64,000 nucleotides of DNA from Maritimibacter sp. 55A14 (GTDB lineage: Bacteria > Pseudomonadota > Alphaproteobacteria > Rhodobacterales > Rhodobacteraceae): NCBI RefSeq assembly GCF_003122205.1, contig NZ_QEYE01000012.1:62001-126000 (forward strand), given 5' to 3'. Position numbers and translations under genes: made by a program. A model generated the notes under the pieces. It had not been told where the DNA came from. It saw only the letters and a list, made by a program, of their open reading frames with translations, and made no database searches. Below are positions 9,799 to 21,633 of this stretch, piece by piece (within the stretch, counting starts at the first letter, position 1; each line of letters starts with the position of its first letter).

Positions 9799-10242
9799 AT
9801 GTTGGACAACCTGCCCCGCGGCACGATCTGCATCGAGGATATCGAGATCGGAATGACCCGCTACCTTCAGAAGGTGGTGACCGACAAGGATATCGAGATG
9901 TTTGCCGAGGTCTCCACCGACCACAACCCGGTGCATCTGGACGAGTCATACGCGCAGGACACGATCTTCGAGGGCCGGATCGCCCACGGCATGCTTACCG
10001 CAGGGCTGGTGTCCGCCGTGATCGGCGAGCAGCTTCCGGGCCACGGCACGGTCTATCTGGGGCAGACGCTCAAATTCCTGGCCCCCGTGCGCCCCGGCGA
10101 CACGGTAACCGCCGAGGTGGAGGTGACTGCCATCGACATGTCCAAGCGGTGGGTGACGATGGACACGCGCTGCCTGGTCGACGGCAAGCCGGTTCTCAAG
10201 GGCGAGGCTGTTGTGCTGGCGCCCAGCCGCAAGTTCGACTGA
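9799..10242 (+). CDS. MaoC-family (R)-specific enoyl-CoA hydratase-like protein
   Basis: A 147-residue single hot-dog-fold protein. The hydratase motif STDHNPVHLDESYA...GRIAHGML is complete; D41 and H46 match the Asp/His dyad of PhaJ-type (R)-specific enoyl-CoA hydratases. Such enzymes hydrate trans-2-enoyl-CoA to (R)-3-hydroxyacyl-CoA, feeding polyhydroxyalkanoate or fatty-acid metabolism. Some MaoC homologues in alphaproteobacteria act on mesaconyl-CoA or other branched enoyl-CoAs, so the substrate is open. The gene stands alone behind an AT-rich promoter region and is convergent with the YHS gene. Confidence 0.85.
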   Translation: MLDNLPRGTICIEDIEIGMTRYLQKVVTDKDIEMFAEVSTDHNPVHLDESYAQDTIFEGRIAHGMLTAGLVSAVIGEQLPGHGTVYLGQTLKFLAPVRPGDTVTAEVEVTAIDMSKRWVTMDTRCLVDGKPVLKGEAVVLAPSRKFD

Positions 10243-10244
10243 CC

Positions 10245-10706
10245 CTAGTTTAGAACCCCCGGCCAGTTCGCCTCCGCCTTGCGGATATAGCCGGGAATGT
10301 CGGCCTCCCATTTGCGCTGCACGTCTTCGGTGATGTTCAGATAGAGCTTGCCGTCGCGGATCGTCCAGTACATCGGATCGCCCTTCACGGCGGCGTTCTG
10401 CGCCACGCCATAGGCGCAATATCCGCCGTATTGAGGAGCGTATTTCTCAGGCGCCGCACGGAAGGCGTCCAGGTTCTCGGCGCTGGCGAAATACCAGTCA
10501 GCACCCATCCATTCCATGCTGTGCGCGGCCTTGCCCTCCACCGGCATGCCCTCGCGGAAATAGGCGACCGGGTCATATCCACCCACGGCGGCGTTGGACA
10601 GAAAGCCGGTATAGATTCGGGCCTTCTCGGCCGCCGCGGGCGTGGCGGCGACCGGAACGAAAGCCAGTCCGGCGGCGAGTGCTGCGAAAAGCTGGCGGCG
10701 GTTCAT
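10245..10706 (-). CDS. Exported YHS-domain protein
   Basis: The start at 10706 (MNRRQLFAALAAGLAF) gives 153 residues and has AGGAA about 8 nt upstream; a longer frame from 10739 is possible. The N-terminus is a signal peptide, NRRQLF resembling a weak Tat-type motif, cleaved near ATPAAA. The mature part has the YHS core: VGGYDPVAYF, HSMEWMGADWYFAS and YAPQYGGYCAYGVA. YHS domains are linked to metal binding, and periplasmic members in proteobacteria are uncharacterised. The gene is divergent from ribF. Confidence 0.85.
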   Translation of the reverse strand: MNRRQLFAALAAGLAFVPVAATPAAAEKARIYTGFLSNAAVGGYDPVAYFREGMPVEGKAAHSMEWMGADWYFASAENLDAFRAAPEKYAPQYGGYCAYGVAQNAAVKGDPMYWTIRDGKLYLNITEDVQRKWEADIPGYIRKAEANWPGVLN

Positions 10707-10914
10707 CTGACGGAATTCCTTTGGTCTGCCGTGCGGCACGGCATGTGCGGCCTCAGCCCTGATCTGGGCCGTGCGCGCCGCAGGTAAAGACCCGCGGCAG
10801 GTCGCACTCCCTGAAACCCGCGTGAGGGATGTTTCAATGCAGTTGGATGCGGCCGTCGCGACCGCGGGTCAAGCAACGGCTTGCGCCCCGTATTTGCCAA
10901 GGCTATGCGGGGGC

Positions 10915-11856
10915 ATGCGGATTGTTCGGGACTATCAGTATGTCGAGGCCGAGGATCGCGGCGCCGCCGTCGCGATCGGCAATTTCGACGGCGTGCATCG
11001 CGGCCATCAGGTGGTGATCGACTTGGCGCGCCAGGCCGCCGGGCGGATAGGCTGCCCGCTGGGCGTTCTGACATTCGAGCCGCATCCGCGCCGCTATTTC
11101 GCACCCGAGAGCCCGCCCTTCCGGCTGATGAACGCGGCCGCGCGCGCCCACCGGCTGGAAAAGCTGGGGGTCGATCTGCTTTACGAGCTGAACTTCAACG
11201 CCGCCCTGTCGGCGCTCGGCGCGGAGGCCTTCGCGCGCGATGTGATCTGCGGGGGGCTTGGGCTGACCCATGTGGTCGTCGGCGCCGATTTTCGCTTCGG
11301 CAAGGGCCGTGAGGGCGATGCCGAGATGCTCGGCGCGCTGGGCCGGCGCCTGGGCTTCGGCGTATCGGTGGCCGAACTCGTGGCCGACGAGAAGGGGGAG
11401 TTTTCCTCCACCTCCATCCGCAATGCGCTCAGCGACGGCCGGCCCGAGGACGCGGCGCGGATGCTGGGCCACTGGCACCGGATCGACGGGCAGGTGATCC
11501 GCGGCGATCAGCGCGGGCGCGAATTGGGCTATCCCACGACCAACATCTCCATCGCCGAACTGCATCCACCGAAATTCGGTGTCTACGCGGTGCTCGTCGA
11601 TGTTCTGACCGGACCCTATGCGGGCCACTACCAGGGCGCAGCGTCGATCGGGGTGCGACCGATGTTCGGCGAGAATGCCGCCAACCTGGAAGTCTTTCTC
11701 TTCGATTTTTCCGGCGATCTCTATGGCGAGGAGCTGTCCGTCGCGCTTGTCGCCTACCAGCGGCCCGAGATGAAATTCGAGAGCCTCGACGCACTGGTGG
11801 CGCAGATGGATGCCGACTGCGAACGGGCGCGGGCCCTGCTGGCGCCCCATGTCTGA
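10915..11856 (+). CDS. ribF: Bifunctional riboflavin kinase/FAD synthetase
   Basis: Starting at the ATG at 10915 the protein has 313 residues, the normal RibF length; the frame is open to 10771 but the extra 48 codons do not resemble the family. The N-terminal nucleotidyltransferase domain shows GNFDGVHRGH (22–31) with the HxGH motif. The C-terminal flavokinase domain has RGRELGYPTTNIS around 200–212. The enzyme converts riboflavin to FMN and FAD in the cytosol. Its stop is overlapped by the next gene by 8 bp, implying coupling. Confidence 0.96.
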   Translation: MRIVRDYQYVEAEDRGAAVAIGNFDGVHRGHQVVIDLARQAAGRIGCPLGVLTFEPHPRRYFAPESPPFRLMNAAARAHRLEKLGVDLLYELNFNAALSALGAEAFARDVICGGLGLTHVVVGADFRFGKGREGDAEMLGALGRRLGFGVSVAELVADEKGEFSSTSIRNALSDGRPEDAARMLGHWHRIDGQVIRGDQRGRELGYPTTNISIAELHPPKFGVYAVLVDVLTGPYAGHYQGAASIGVRPMFGENAANLEVFLFDFSGDLYGEELSVALVAYQRPEMKFESLDALVAQMDADCERARALLAPHV

Positions 11857-12313
11857 CGGCAAGCCGGGCTTGCGGCCGCGTTTCTGGGAGCGCTTCCCCC
11901 TGACCCGCCTGCGCGACGCGGAATGGGAAGCGCTCTGCGACGGCTGCGGCAAGTGCTGCCTTTTGAAGCTGGAGGATGCCGAGACGGCGGAGGTGGCCTT
12001 CACCTGCGTGGGCTGCCGGTTGCTGGACGGCGAAACTTGCCGCTGCGGGCAATACGACATCCGCAAGCAGATCGTCCCCGATTGCGTGGTGCTGACCCCA
12101 CAGAACATCGCCGAGATCGCCTATTGGATGCCCGCGACCTGCGCTTATCGTCGGCTCTACGAGGGCAAGCCGCTGGCGGCATGGCATCCGCTCGTCTCCG
12201 GCGATCCGGAGAGCGTGCACGAGGCGGGGATTTCCATGCGCGGACGGGTCGTGCCGGAATTCGAGGTCGATGAGGACGATCTGGAGGATTACGTGATCGA
12301 GGAGGACCTCTGA
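11849..12313 (+). CDS. YcgN-family cysteine-cluster protein (UPF0260)
   Basis: A 154-residue protein from the ATG at 11849, which overlaps the ribF stop. Cysteines are clustered: CDGCGKCC (about 30–37), then CVGC, CRCG, PDCVVL and TCAYR. This is the pattern of the CxxCxxCC zinc/iron–sulphur-cluster family that includes E. coli YcgN. Function is unknown. It is probably co-transcribed with ribF and the following aldolase gene, which starts only 3 bp downstream. Confidence 0.85.
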   Translation: MSDGKPGLRPRFWERFPLTRLRDAEWEALCDGCGKCCLLKLEDAETAEVAFTCVGCRLLDGETCRCGQYDIRKQIVPDCVVLTPQNIAEIAYWMPATCAYRRLYEGKPLAAWHPLVSGDPESVHEAGISMRGRVVPEFEVDEDDLEDYVIEEDL

Positions 12314-12315
12314 GG

Positions 12316-13368
12316 ATGGACTTCATCTCTGACAATACCGGGCCGGTCCCGGATGCGATCCTCGCCTCCCTGCGCGACGCCAATGCAGGCCGCGCCATGC
12401 CCTACGGCGGCGACGCGCCGATGGAGCGTGTCACGGCGCGGTTGCGCGCGCTTTTCGAAGCGCCGGAGGCGGCGGTCTACCTGGTGGGGACCGGCACCGC
12501 GGCAAACGCGCTGGCGCTGGCGACGCTCTGCCAGCCCTGGCAGTCGATCTTCTGCCACCGCGCCTCGCATCTGGAGGAGGACGAGTGCGGTGCGCCGGAG
12601 TTCTTCAGCGCCGGGGCAAAGCTGGCGCTGGTCGATGGCGCGTCGGGCAAGATGACGCCCGAAACTCTGGAGGCGACGATCCTGACCAACGGGATCATGG
12701 GGGTGCACGGCACCCAGCGCGGTCCGGTCGCGCTGACCCAGATGACCGAGATGGGCACTGTTTACACGCCCGCCGAGATCGCCGCGCTGACCGGCCTGGC
12801 GCGGGCGCATGGCCTGCCCGTCTACATGGATGGCGCGCGCATCGCCAACGCCATCGCGGCGCTGGGGTGCGACCCGGCCGATATCACCTGGAAGGCGGGT
12901 GTGGACGCGGTCAGCTTCGGCGGTACCAAGAACGGCTGCCTGGGGGTGGAGGCGGTGATCTTCTTCGATCCCGCGCAGGGCTGGGAGTTCGAATTGCGGC
13001 GCAAGCGCGCAGGGCATCTCTTCTCCAAGCACCGCTACCTCGCAGCCCAGATGGCGGCCTATCTGGAAGGCGGTCTCTGGCGCGACCTGGCGCTCCGCGC
13101 GAATGCGGTGGCAGGGCGCCTCGCACGCGGGCTGGCGGCGCTACCGGACGCCGAACTGATCGCGCCCGCGGAGGGGAACATGGTCTTCGCTGCATGGCCC
13201 CGCGCCGGGCACCGCCGCGCGCGGGACGCCGGGGCGAGCTACCTGATGTGGCCACCCAGCCAGCGCCCCGACGGACCGGGCGGCGAGAGGCTGGCCGCCC
13301 GGCTGGTCTGCGACTGGTCTATGGACGAGGCCCGGATCGACCGCTTCCTCGATCTGCTCAACGGCTGA
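12316..13368 (+). CDS. ltaE: Low-specificity L-threonine aldolase-like PLP enzyme
   Basis: A 350-residue fold-type I PLP enzyme of the beta-eliminating lyase/threonine aldolase family. D172 (VYMDGAR) should bind the pyridine nitrogen and K205 (SFGGTKNG) forms the Schiff base; the N-terminal FISDNTGP and YGGD blocks are typical. It would cleave L-threonine or allo-threonine to glycine and acetaldehyde, or act on other beta-hydroxy amino acids. It follows the YcgN-like gene by 2 bp, which fits an operon with ribF. Length is normal. Confidence 0.9.
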   Translation: MDFISDNTGPVPDAILASLRDANAGRAMPYGGDAPMERVTARLRALFEAPEAAVYLVGTGTAANALALATLCQPWQSIFCHRASHLEEDECGAPEFFSAGAKLALVDGASGKMTPETLEATILTNGIMGVHGTQRGPVALTQMTEMGTVYTPAEIAALTGLARAHGLPVYMDGARIANAIAALGCDPADITWKAGVDAVSFGGTKNGCLGVEAVIFFDPAQGWEFELRRKRAGHLFSKHRYLAAQMAAYLEGGLWRDLALRANAVAGRLARGLAALPDAELIAPAEGNMVFAAWPRAGHRRARDAGASYLMWPPSQRPDGPGGERLAARLVCDWSMDEARIDRFLDLLNG

Positions 13369-13393
13369 GAAAGGCCGCGATCGTCGAGCGGCA

Positions 13394-13990
13394 TCAGATT
13401 CGGCCGGCGAGATGCAGATCCAGATCCTCCAACCGGTCCTGCCCCCAGAAGACCTCCTCGCCCACGACATAGCTCGGCGCGCCGAAGACGTTGCGCTTCA
13501 CGGCCTCCTCCAGGTTGGCGGCATAGGTTTCCGCGCCGCTCAGCAGACCGCTATCGGCAAGATTTGGGTCGAAACCCGCCGCGGCCAGCGCCTCGCGGAT
13601 CACGCCATCGTCGGCCACGTCCTTTTCCTCGGCCCAGCAGGCACGCAGGAGTCCGTGGACCAGCCCGCCCAGATCGCCGCCGCCGGCGTCCTGCGCGGCG
13701 ATGATCGCATAGGCCGACGGCGCGGGATTGGTGGGCCAGTGCGCCGGTTGCAGATTGATCGGCATCGACAGCTTGGCGGCCTGACGGCGCATCTCCTGCA
13801 TCCGGTAGGCGCGGCGCGCCTCGTGCCGGTCCTTGGGGGCCACCCCACCGGTGCGCCCGAAAAGCGCCATCAGATCCACCGGCTTGTAGGTGACGGTCGC
13901 GCCATGTTTCCCGGCGACATCCTCCAGCCCGGTGCCGGCCAGATAGCTGAATGGCGATATCGTCGTGAAGAAATAGTCGATATGGGCCAA
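13394..13990 (-). CDS. 2-hydroxychromene-2-carboxylate isomerase-like, DsbA-fold protein
   Basis: I choose a TTG start at 13990 because GAGGAGGGG lies 3 nt upstream of it and the protein then begins (M)[18 protein letters not shown], the normal start of the family, with 198 residues. ATG alternatives further upstream (14029, 14077) add non-conserved sequence. The fold is kappa-class GST/DsbA-like without a CxxC; S18 in ISPFSYLAG matches the glutathione-activating serine position. Members isomerise 2-hydroxychromene-2-carboxylate in naphthalene breakdown, but most genomic homologues have unknown substrates. Confidence 0.82.
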   Translation of the reverse strand: MAHIDYFFTTISPFSYLAGTGLEDVAGKHGATVTYKPVDLMALFGRTGGVAPKDRHEARRAYRMQEMRRQAAKLSMPINLQPAHWPTNPAPSAYAIIAAQDAGGGDLGGLVHGLLRACWAEEKDVADDGVIREALAAAGFDPNLADSGLLSGAETYAANLEEAVKRNVFGAPSYVVGEEVFWGQDRLEDLDLHLAGRI

Positions 13991-13993
13991 GTT

Positions 13994-14002
13994 CCCCTCC
14001 TC
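13994..14002 (-). promoter_or_regulatory. Strong Shine–Dalgarno site that decides a TTG start
   Basis: On the minus strand GAGGAGGGG is followed after 3 nt by TTG at 13990–13988. No ATG at comparable distance exists in this frame, so the site argues for TTG initiation of the isomerase-like gene. Confidence 0.65.
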
Positions 14003-14129
14003 GTTCCTGCGTTTTACGCAAGGGCGCATGCCCCTTCCGTCTTTGCAAGACGGTACTCCAATGCTAAGCGAAGACAACAGTCACGAAACCGTCAGACTAC
14101 CTGATCAACGGAACCCTGGGGACACCTTC

Positions 14130-15161
14130 ATGGCGCTCAACGACGAACCGAAACTGATTTCCGGCAATGCGAACCGGCCGCTTGCCGAACAGATCGCCCG
14201 GCGCATGACGATGCACCGCGGGAGGTCCATCAAGCTGGTGGACGCACGGGTGGAACGGTTCAACGACCAGGAAATTTTCGTCGAGGTGTTCGAGAATGTC
14301 CGCGGTGAGGACATGTTCATCATCCAGCCGACCTCGAACCCGGCCAATGACAACCTGATGGAATTGCTGATCATGTCCGATGCGCTGCGCCGCTCCTCGG
14401 CGGCGCGCATCACTGCGGTGATCCCCTATTTCGGCTATGCCCGCCAGGACCGGCGCACCAAGGCGCGCACGCCGATCACCGCCAAGCTGGTGGCGAATAT
14501 GCTGACCGAGGCGGGGATCGAGCGGGTGCTGACGATGGACCTGCACGCCGCGCAGATCCAGGGCTTCTTCGATGCACCTGTGGACAACCTCTATGCCTCG
14601 CCCATTTTCGCGCTGGATGTCGAACACCAGTTCCGAGGCCGAAAGGAAGGCATCACGGTGGTCTCGCCCGATGTGGGCGGCGTGGCGCGGGCGCGCGAGC
14701 TGGCGCAGCGGATCGGCTGCGGGCTGGCCATCGTGGACAAGCGCCGCTCGAAGCCCGGCGAAGTGGCCGAGATGACCGTGATCGGCGAGGTCGAGGGACA
14801 GACCTGCATCATCGTGGACGACATCTGCGACACGGCCGGCACGCTCTGCAAGGCGGCCGAACTGCTGGTCGACACGGGCGCCAAGGAGGTGCATTCCTAC
14901 ATCACCCACGGCGTGCTGTCGGGCCCCGCGGTGGAGCGCATCACCAAGTCCAAGATGAAGAGCCTGGTCATCACTGACACGATCGAGCCCACCGAAGCGG
15001 TAAAAAAGGCCAAGAACATCCGCATCGTGCAGACCGCGCCGATCTTCGCTCAGGCGATCATGAACATCGCGCAAGGCAGTTCCGTCTCGTCGCTCTTCGA
15101 GACCGAAACGCTCGATCCGATCTACGAAGGGCTCTATCCCAAGGATTACGCCAAGACCTGA
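14130..15161 (+). CDS. prs: Ribose-phosphate pyrophosphokinase (PRPP synthetase)
   Basis: From the ATG at 14130 the protein is 343 residues, typical of the alphaproteobacterial enzyme; the frame is open to 14028 but that part is not conserved. It has the catalytic loop [18 protein letters not shown], the metal/ATP region [13 protein letters not shown] and the PRPP-binding loop [13 protein letters not shown]. It transfers pyrophosphate from ATP to ribose 5-phosphate, feeding purine, pyrimidine, histidine and NAD synthesis. It is divergent from the isomerase-like gene and convergent with the H-lectin gene. Confidence 0.97.
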   Translation: MALNDEPKLISGNANRPLAEQIARRMTMHRGRSIKLVDARVERFNDQEIFVEVFENVRGEDMFIIQPTSNPANDNLMELLIMSDALRRSSAARITAVIPYFGYARQDRRTKARTPITAKLVANMLTEAGIERVLTMDLHAAQIQGFFDAPVDNLYASPIFALDVEHQFRGRKEGITVVSPDVGGVARARELAQRIGCGLAIVDKRRSKPGEVAEMTVIGEVEGQTCIIVDDICDTAGTLCKAAELLVDTGAKEVHSYITHGVLSGPAVERITKSKMKSLVITDTIEPTEAVKKAKNIRIVQTAPIFAQAIMNIAQGSSVSSLFETETLDPIYEGLYPKDYAKT

Positions 15162-15177
15162 GCGCCCGCAGCCCGGT

Positions 15178-15528
15178 TCAGTAGAGATCCCAGTCGTCCT
15201 CGCCGGCGACCTCGCCCAGCGCCTGCCAGGCGGCGCGGATGCGCGCGATGCGGGTGTCACCCCAGGTCCGGAAGACCAGCTCGAACCCCTCGCAGGTGAC
15301 GGATTCGGCCTGGATGTCGCCGCGCTGGTTCGTGCCGCGGTCGAAATCCCACATGTCGATGGAGACATAGACCACCGGCGGCGCGCGGAACCGGCCGCTG
15401 AAGCGGATTGGGGTGCGAAGCTCACGCGGGCCGGTGCCGGTCCACATCGGCCCGTCATGCTCATAATCCGAGAACAGGATCGACGAACCCCGGTCCAGTC
15501 CGATCAGATGATGCCTCAAACGCTGCAT
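15178..15528 (-). CDS. H-type lectin domain protein
   Basis: From the internal ATG at 15528 (MQRLRHHLIGLD) the protein has 116 residues and no signal peptide. The core LFSDYEHDGPMWTGTGPREL, RFRAPPVVYVSIDMWDFDRG and FRTWGDTRIARIRAAWQALG resembles the H-type lectin fold known from snail agglutinins and discoidins. In eukaryotes the fold binds GalNAc. The bacterial role is unknown, and a cytosolic or non-classically exported location is implied by the missing signal. It sits upstream of the atpC end in the same orientation, separated from it by the atp terminator. Confidence 0.78.
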   Translation of the reverse strand: MQRLRHHLIGLDRGSSILFSDYEHDGPMWTGTGPRELRTPIRFSGRFRAPPVVYVSIDMWDFDRGTNQRGDIQAESVTCEGFELVFRTWGDTRIARIRAAWQALGEVAGEDDWDLY

Positions 15529-15587
15529 GCGTCTATCCAGTCCCGTATCTGAACCCAATCAGCCACGAAAAAGCGGCGAGATTGCGC

Positions 15588-15629
15588 AACAAAAACGGAA
15601 AATGGCCCCGAATTGTCTTCGGAGCCATT
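15588..15629 (-). terminator. Intrinsic terminator of the atpHAGDC operon
   Basis: On the minus strand a 12-bp stem (arms 15618–15629 and 15601–15612, one G·U pair) with a 5-nt loop is followed by TTCCGTTTTTGTT. It lies 33 bp after the atpC stop and ahead of the H-type lectin gene. Confidence 0.82.
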
Positions 15630-15661
15630 CCAGAATTGCGGCTTGTCCGGCGCGCAGACGG

Positions 15662-16060
15662 TCAATCCATCATGTCGATGAGATGCACCATTTCGCCGAT
15701 GAACTTCTCGGTGCGGTCGATATTGTCTTCCGGCTTGGCCTTCGCGGCCTCTTCCCGTGCGGCTTCGAGAACCGCGTTGAGCTCCTCCTTAGAGACGCCC
15801 TCGCGGGTGAACGCCTTTTCGGCGATCACCGAGACCGAGGTCGCGGTCACTTCAACGAAGCCGTGGGTGACGACATAATCCGTCTGCCCCTTGTCGGAGG
15901 TCACGCGAACCAGTCCCGGCCGCAGCGTGGTCAGCACCGGCATGTGGCCGGGCATCGCGGTCATGTCGCCCTCGGAACCCGGCACCGTCACCGCGCTGGC
16001 CTCGAACGAGGCCAGCCGCTTTTCGGGCGAGACGAGATCGAACTGCATCATGTCGGCCAT
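15662..16060 (-). CDS. atpC: ATP synthase F1 subunit epsilon
   Basis: A 132-residue protein with the beta-sandwich N-terminal domain (MMQFDLVSPEKRLASFEA, TAMPGHMPVLTTLRPG) and a shorter helical C-terminus. It couples the central stalk to the c-ring and can inhibit ATP hydrolysis. It is last in the atpHAGDC operon, 18 bp after atpD, and is followed by a terminator. Confidence 0.97.
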   Translation of the reverse strand: MADMMQFDLVSPEKRLASFEASAVTVPGSEGDMTAMPGHMPVLTTLRPGLVRVTSDKGQTDYVVTHGFVEVTATSVSVIAEKAFTREGVSKEELNAVLEAAREEAAKAKPEDNIDRTEKFIGEMVHLIDMMD

Positions 16061-16078
16061 TTGGCCCTCCGCTGGTTA

Positions 16079-17527
<1,449 letters not shown>

Positions 17528-18397
17528 CTAGAGCGCCTCGGCGCCCGAAATAATCTCGATAAGCTCGTTGGTGATGACCGCCTGACGCGTCCGGTTGTAC
17601 TGGATCGTCAGCTTTTCGATCATCTCGCCGGCGTTGCGCGTGGCGTTGTCCATCGCGCTCATCCGGGCCCCTTGTTCGGAGGCGGCATTCTCCAGCAAGG
17701 CCGCGAAAATCTGCGTCGTCACGCCCTTGGGCAGCAGCTCGCGAAGGATCTCGCCCTCGTCGGGCTCGTAGTCGTAGAGCGTCGTGTCGGCGTTTTCCTC
17801 GTCGATAACGGCGGGGATGATCTGCTGTTCGGTCGGGATCTGGCTGATCACCGACTCGAACGTGTTGTAGAAGATCGTCGCCACGTCGAACTCGCCCGCG
17901 TCGAAACGCGCCAGCACGTCCCGGGCGATGTCCTGCGCATTGGCGTAGCCCAGGCGCTTGACCTCGCTCAGGTCCACATGGCCGACGAAAAGATCGCCAT
18001 GCTCCCGCTTGAGCTGCTCGCGCCCCTTCTTGCCGACGGTCAGGATCTTGACCGTCTTGCCCTGGCCGCGCAGCTTCTCGATCCGGGCGCGCGCCAGACG
18101 CACGATGGAGGAGTTGAAGCCGCCGCAAAGCCCGCGCTCGGCGGTCATCACGATCAGCAGTTGCGTCTGGTCGGAGCCGGTGCCGGCCAGCAGTTTCGGA
18201 CCGGCATCGGCGCCTGCGAAGGCACTGGCCAGGCCGCTCATCACGCCGTTCATGCGTTCCGCATAGGGCCGCGCGGCCTCGGCCGCATCCTGGGCGCGGC
18301 GGAGCTTGGCCGCCGCGACCATCTGCATGGCCTTGGTGATCTTGCGGGTCGACCTCACGCTGTCGATCCGCGTCTTCAGATCCTTAAGGTTTGGCAT
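17528..18397 (-). CDS. atpG: ATP synthase F1 subunit gamma
   Basis: A 289-residue protein with the long N-terminal helix [20 protein letters not shown], the conserved [13 protein letters not shown] block and the C-terminal helix ending [19 protein letters not shown]. It is the rotating central shaft of F1. It lies between atpA and atpD with short gaps (26 and 18 bp). Confidence 0.98.
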   Translation of the reverse strand: MPNLKDLKTRIDSVRSTRKITKAMQMVAAAKLRRAQDAAEAARPYAERMNGVMSGLASAFAGADAGPKLLAGTGSDQTQLLIVMTAERGLCGGFNSSIVRLARARIEKLRGQGKTVKILTVGKKGREQLKREHGDLFVGHVDLSEVKRLGYANAQDIARDVLARFDAGEFDVATIFYNTFESVISQIPTEQQIIPAVIDEENADTTLYDYEPDEGEILRELLPKGVTTQIFAALLENAASEQGARMSAMDNATRNAGEMIEKLTIQYNRTRQAVITNELIEIISGAEAL

Positions 18398-18423
18398 TCA
18401 TCCAATCCTTCCTGAGGTCGGGG

Positions 18424-19962
<1,539 letters not shown>

Positions 19963-20523
19963 TTATCCGACCTCTTTCATTGCGTTCTGCAGTTTGGACA
20001 GCTTCGAGGAGATCGAGCTGTCGATCATTTTCGAGCCCACTTGGACGATAAGACCGCCGATGAGGCTTTCATCGACGGTCGCATTGATCTTCACATCCTT
20101 GCCGACCCGGCTCTTGAGCGTCTTGGCAAGTTTCTCGGACTGCGCCTTGGTCAGCGGTTTGGCGGAGCGGACCTCCGCCGTGACCTCGCCCTTGTGGGCG
20201 GCGATCGCGGCACGCACCTGCGAGACGAGCTGCGGCAGCACGAAGAGGCGGCCTTTCTCGGCCATCAGGGCCAGGGTGTTGGCGGTCAGCGGGCCGATCT
20301 CCATCTTGCCGGCCAGCGCCTTGATCGCGGATGCCTTGTCGTCCCGCGTGTAGGCGGGGGAAGCGATCATGTCCCGCAGGTCGGCGCTGCTGTCCATCGC
20401 TTCGGCGATGGCGGCGATGTCGGATTCGAGCGCGGGCAGTTTCTTGTCTTCCAGAGCCAGCTCAAACAGCGCCGTCGCATATCTGGAGGCGATACCGGTT
20501 GAAATCGAAGCAGATTCGGACAC
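19963..20523 (-). CDS. atpH: ATP synthase F1 subunit delta
   Basis: I start at GTG 20523, giving 186 residues (MSESASISTGIASRYATALF). GGAAGG lies 6 nt upstream, and the length matches other rhodobacterial delta subunits. Another GTG 6 nt earlier is too close to this ribosome site, and the ATG at 20682 would add non-conserved sequence. Delta joins the F1 head to the b-subunit stator. This is the first gene of atpHAGDC; the F0 genes are elsewhere, as usual in this group. Confidence 0.95.
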   Translation of the reverse strand: MSESASISTGIASRYATALFELALEDKKLPALESDIAAIAEAMDSSADLRDMIASPAYTRDDKASAIKALAGKMEIGPLTANTLALMAEKGRLFVLPQLVSQVRAAIAAHKGEVTAEVRSAKPLTKAQSEKLAKTLKSRVGKDVKINATVDESLIGGLIVQVGSKMIDSSISSKLSKLQNAMKEVG

Positions 20524-20667
20524 AGCCACCCTTCCAATTGAGGTACCCTGGGCAGGGCACGGATAATCATGCAGCAAAACAGGGCGCAGAGCCGCCGCGC
20601 CCCGAAGTCCCGCGGGGTCTAGCAAAGGTAATTTAACCTCGCAACTGCTTAGAGCGGCCCTAGCGGA

Positions 20668-20697
20668 ACAAAAGAGTCGCACATGTTGTGCTTTTGT
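20668..20697. repeat. Inverted repeat upstream of atpHAGDC
   Basis: ACAAAAG (20668–20674) and CTTTTGT (20691–20697) are perfect complements. They enclose, and by one base overlap, a second palindrome GCACA-TGT-TGTGC (20679–20691). It lies about 145 bp upstream of the atpH start, in the 285-bp gap after the methyltransferase gene. No T tract follows on the minus strand, so an operator is as likely as a terminator. I see no other structure or gene in 20524–20808. Confidence 0.5.
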
Positions 20698-20808
20698 GGA
20701 CGCTGCCGGACGCGGACGCCGCGTGGCGCCATCCGAAACGGCTGGATTCCAAGGGTTTTCCGGGACCTTCGCGGCGGACCGAACGCGCTTGCAGCATACT
20801 GTCGCATA

Positions 20809-21570
20809 TCATTGCGTGTTGCGCCGGGCCGGTTCGGGCTTGGGCCGGGTGATCCCCTCCAGCACGCCGAGCGGGCCGCGCGCCTTTTTCCGCCGGCCAT
20901 AGGCGCGCGGCGCATAGACCTGCTTGCTGGCCTCCACGAGCAGGACACCACCGGCCAGATAGGCCGGCAGCCGCCGGCCCAGACCTTCGAGCATCGGCGC
21001 GGTCCTCAGCCAGAAGGGTGTGCCCGAGGGCGGAGAGTAGAGCGCGGCGCGGTGGCGCTCGGGCTCGAAGCGGTGCTTGATGAGCTGGGTTTCGAGCTGA
21101 CCCAGACTGTAGGGCCGCCCGAAACCGAAGGGCGTGCGGTCCCGCCGCGACCAGAGCCCGGCGCGGTTGGGCACGATGAAGACGGCGCGGCCGCCGGGGC
21201 CCAGCACGCGCCATGCCTCCTCGAGCAGTTCCGACGGCGTCTCCGAGGTCTCCAGCCCGTGCAGCATAACCAGCTTGTCGGCCATGCCGGTGGTCAGCGG
21301 CCAGCGGTGATCCTCGCACAGGACCGAGGTATTCGGCAGCCCTTCCGGCCATGCCATCACCCCCTGCTGTCCGGGCATCAGCCCGATCACCCGGCGGGCC
21401 TCCGTCAGGTAGGTACGCAGCAGCGGCGCTGCGAAACCGAAGCCCACGACCGACTGGCCCTGCGCCTCGGGCCAGAGTTCCAGCAGCTTGGCGCGGATCG
21501 CGCGCTGCGCGGTCCGTCCCAGCCGGGTCCGGTAATAGAAGGACTTGAGGTTCAGCACGTCCAGATGCAT
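20809..21570 (-). CDS. Class I SAM-dependent methyltransferase
   Basis: From the ATG at 21570 the protein has 253 residues; the frame continues upstream opposite gloB but is not coding there. Motif I is degenerate ([12 protein letters not shown], about 41–52). Better conserved are [21 protein letters not shown] and [22 protein letters not shown], typical of the methyltransferase-11-like group. The C-terminus is basic ([10 protein letters not shown]). The target is unknown. It is divergent from gloB with a 63-bp intergenic region; that pairing is one I recall from related genomes, but I cannot verify it here. Confidence 0.82.
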   Translation of the reverse strand: MHLDVLNLKSFYYRTRLGRTAQRAIRAKLLELWPEAQGQSVVGFGFAAPLLRTYLTEARRVIGLMPGQQGVMAWPEGLPNTSVLCEDHRWPLTTGMADKLVMLHGLETSETPSELLEEAWRVLGPGGRAVFIVPNRAGLWSRRDRTPFGFGRPYSLGQLETQLIKHRFEPERHRAALYSPPSGTPFWLRTAPMLEGLGRRLPAYLAGGVLLVEASKQVYAPRAYGRRKKARGPLGVLEGITRPKPEPARRNTQ

Positions 21571-21633
21571 TGCAACGCCCCGCCCGTTGGGGAAGACTGG
21601 TCCCAAACCTAACCGCGGAAAAGGGAAATCTCC

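Noticed and set aside
10728..10742. Palindrome GCCGTGC-G-GCACGGC between the YHS gene and ribF.
   Set aside because: It is GC-only in composition and could arise by chance; no promoter element is aligned with it, so I do not call an operator.
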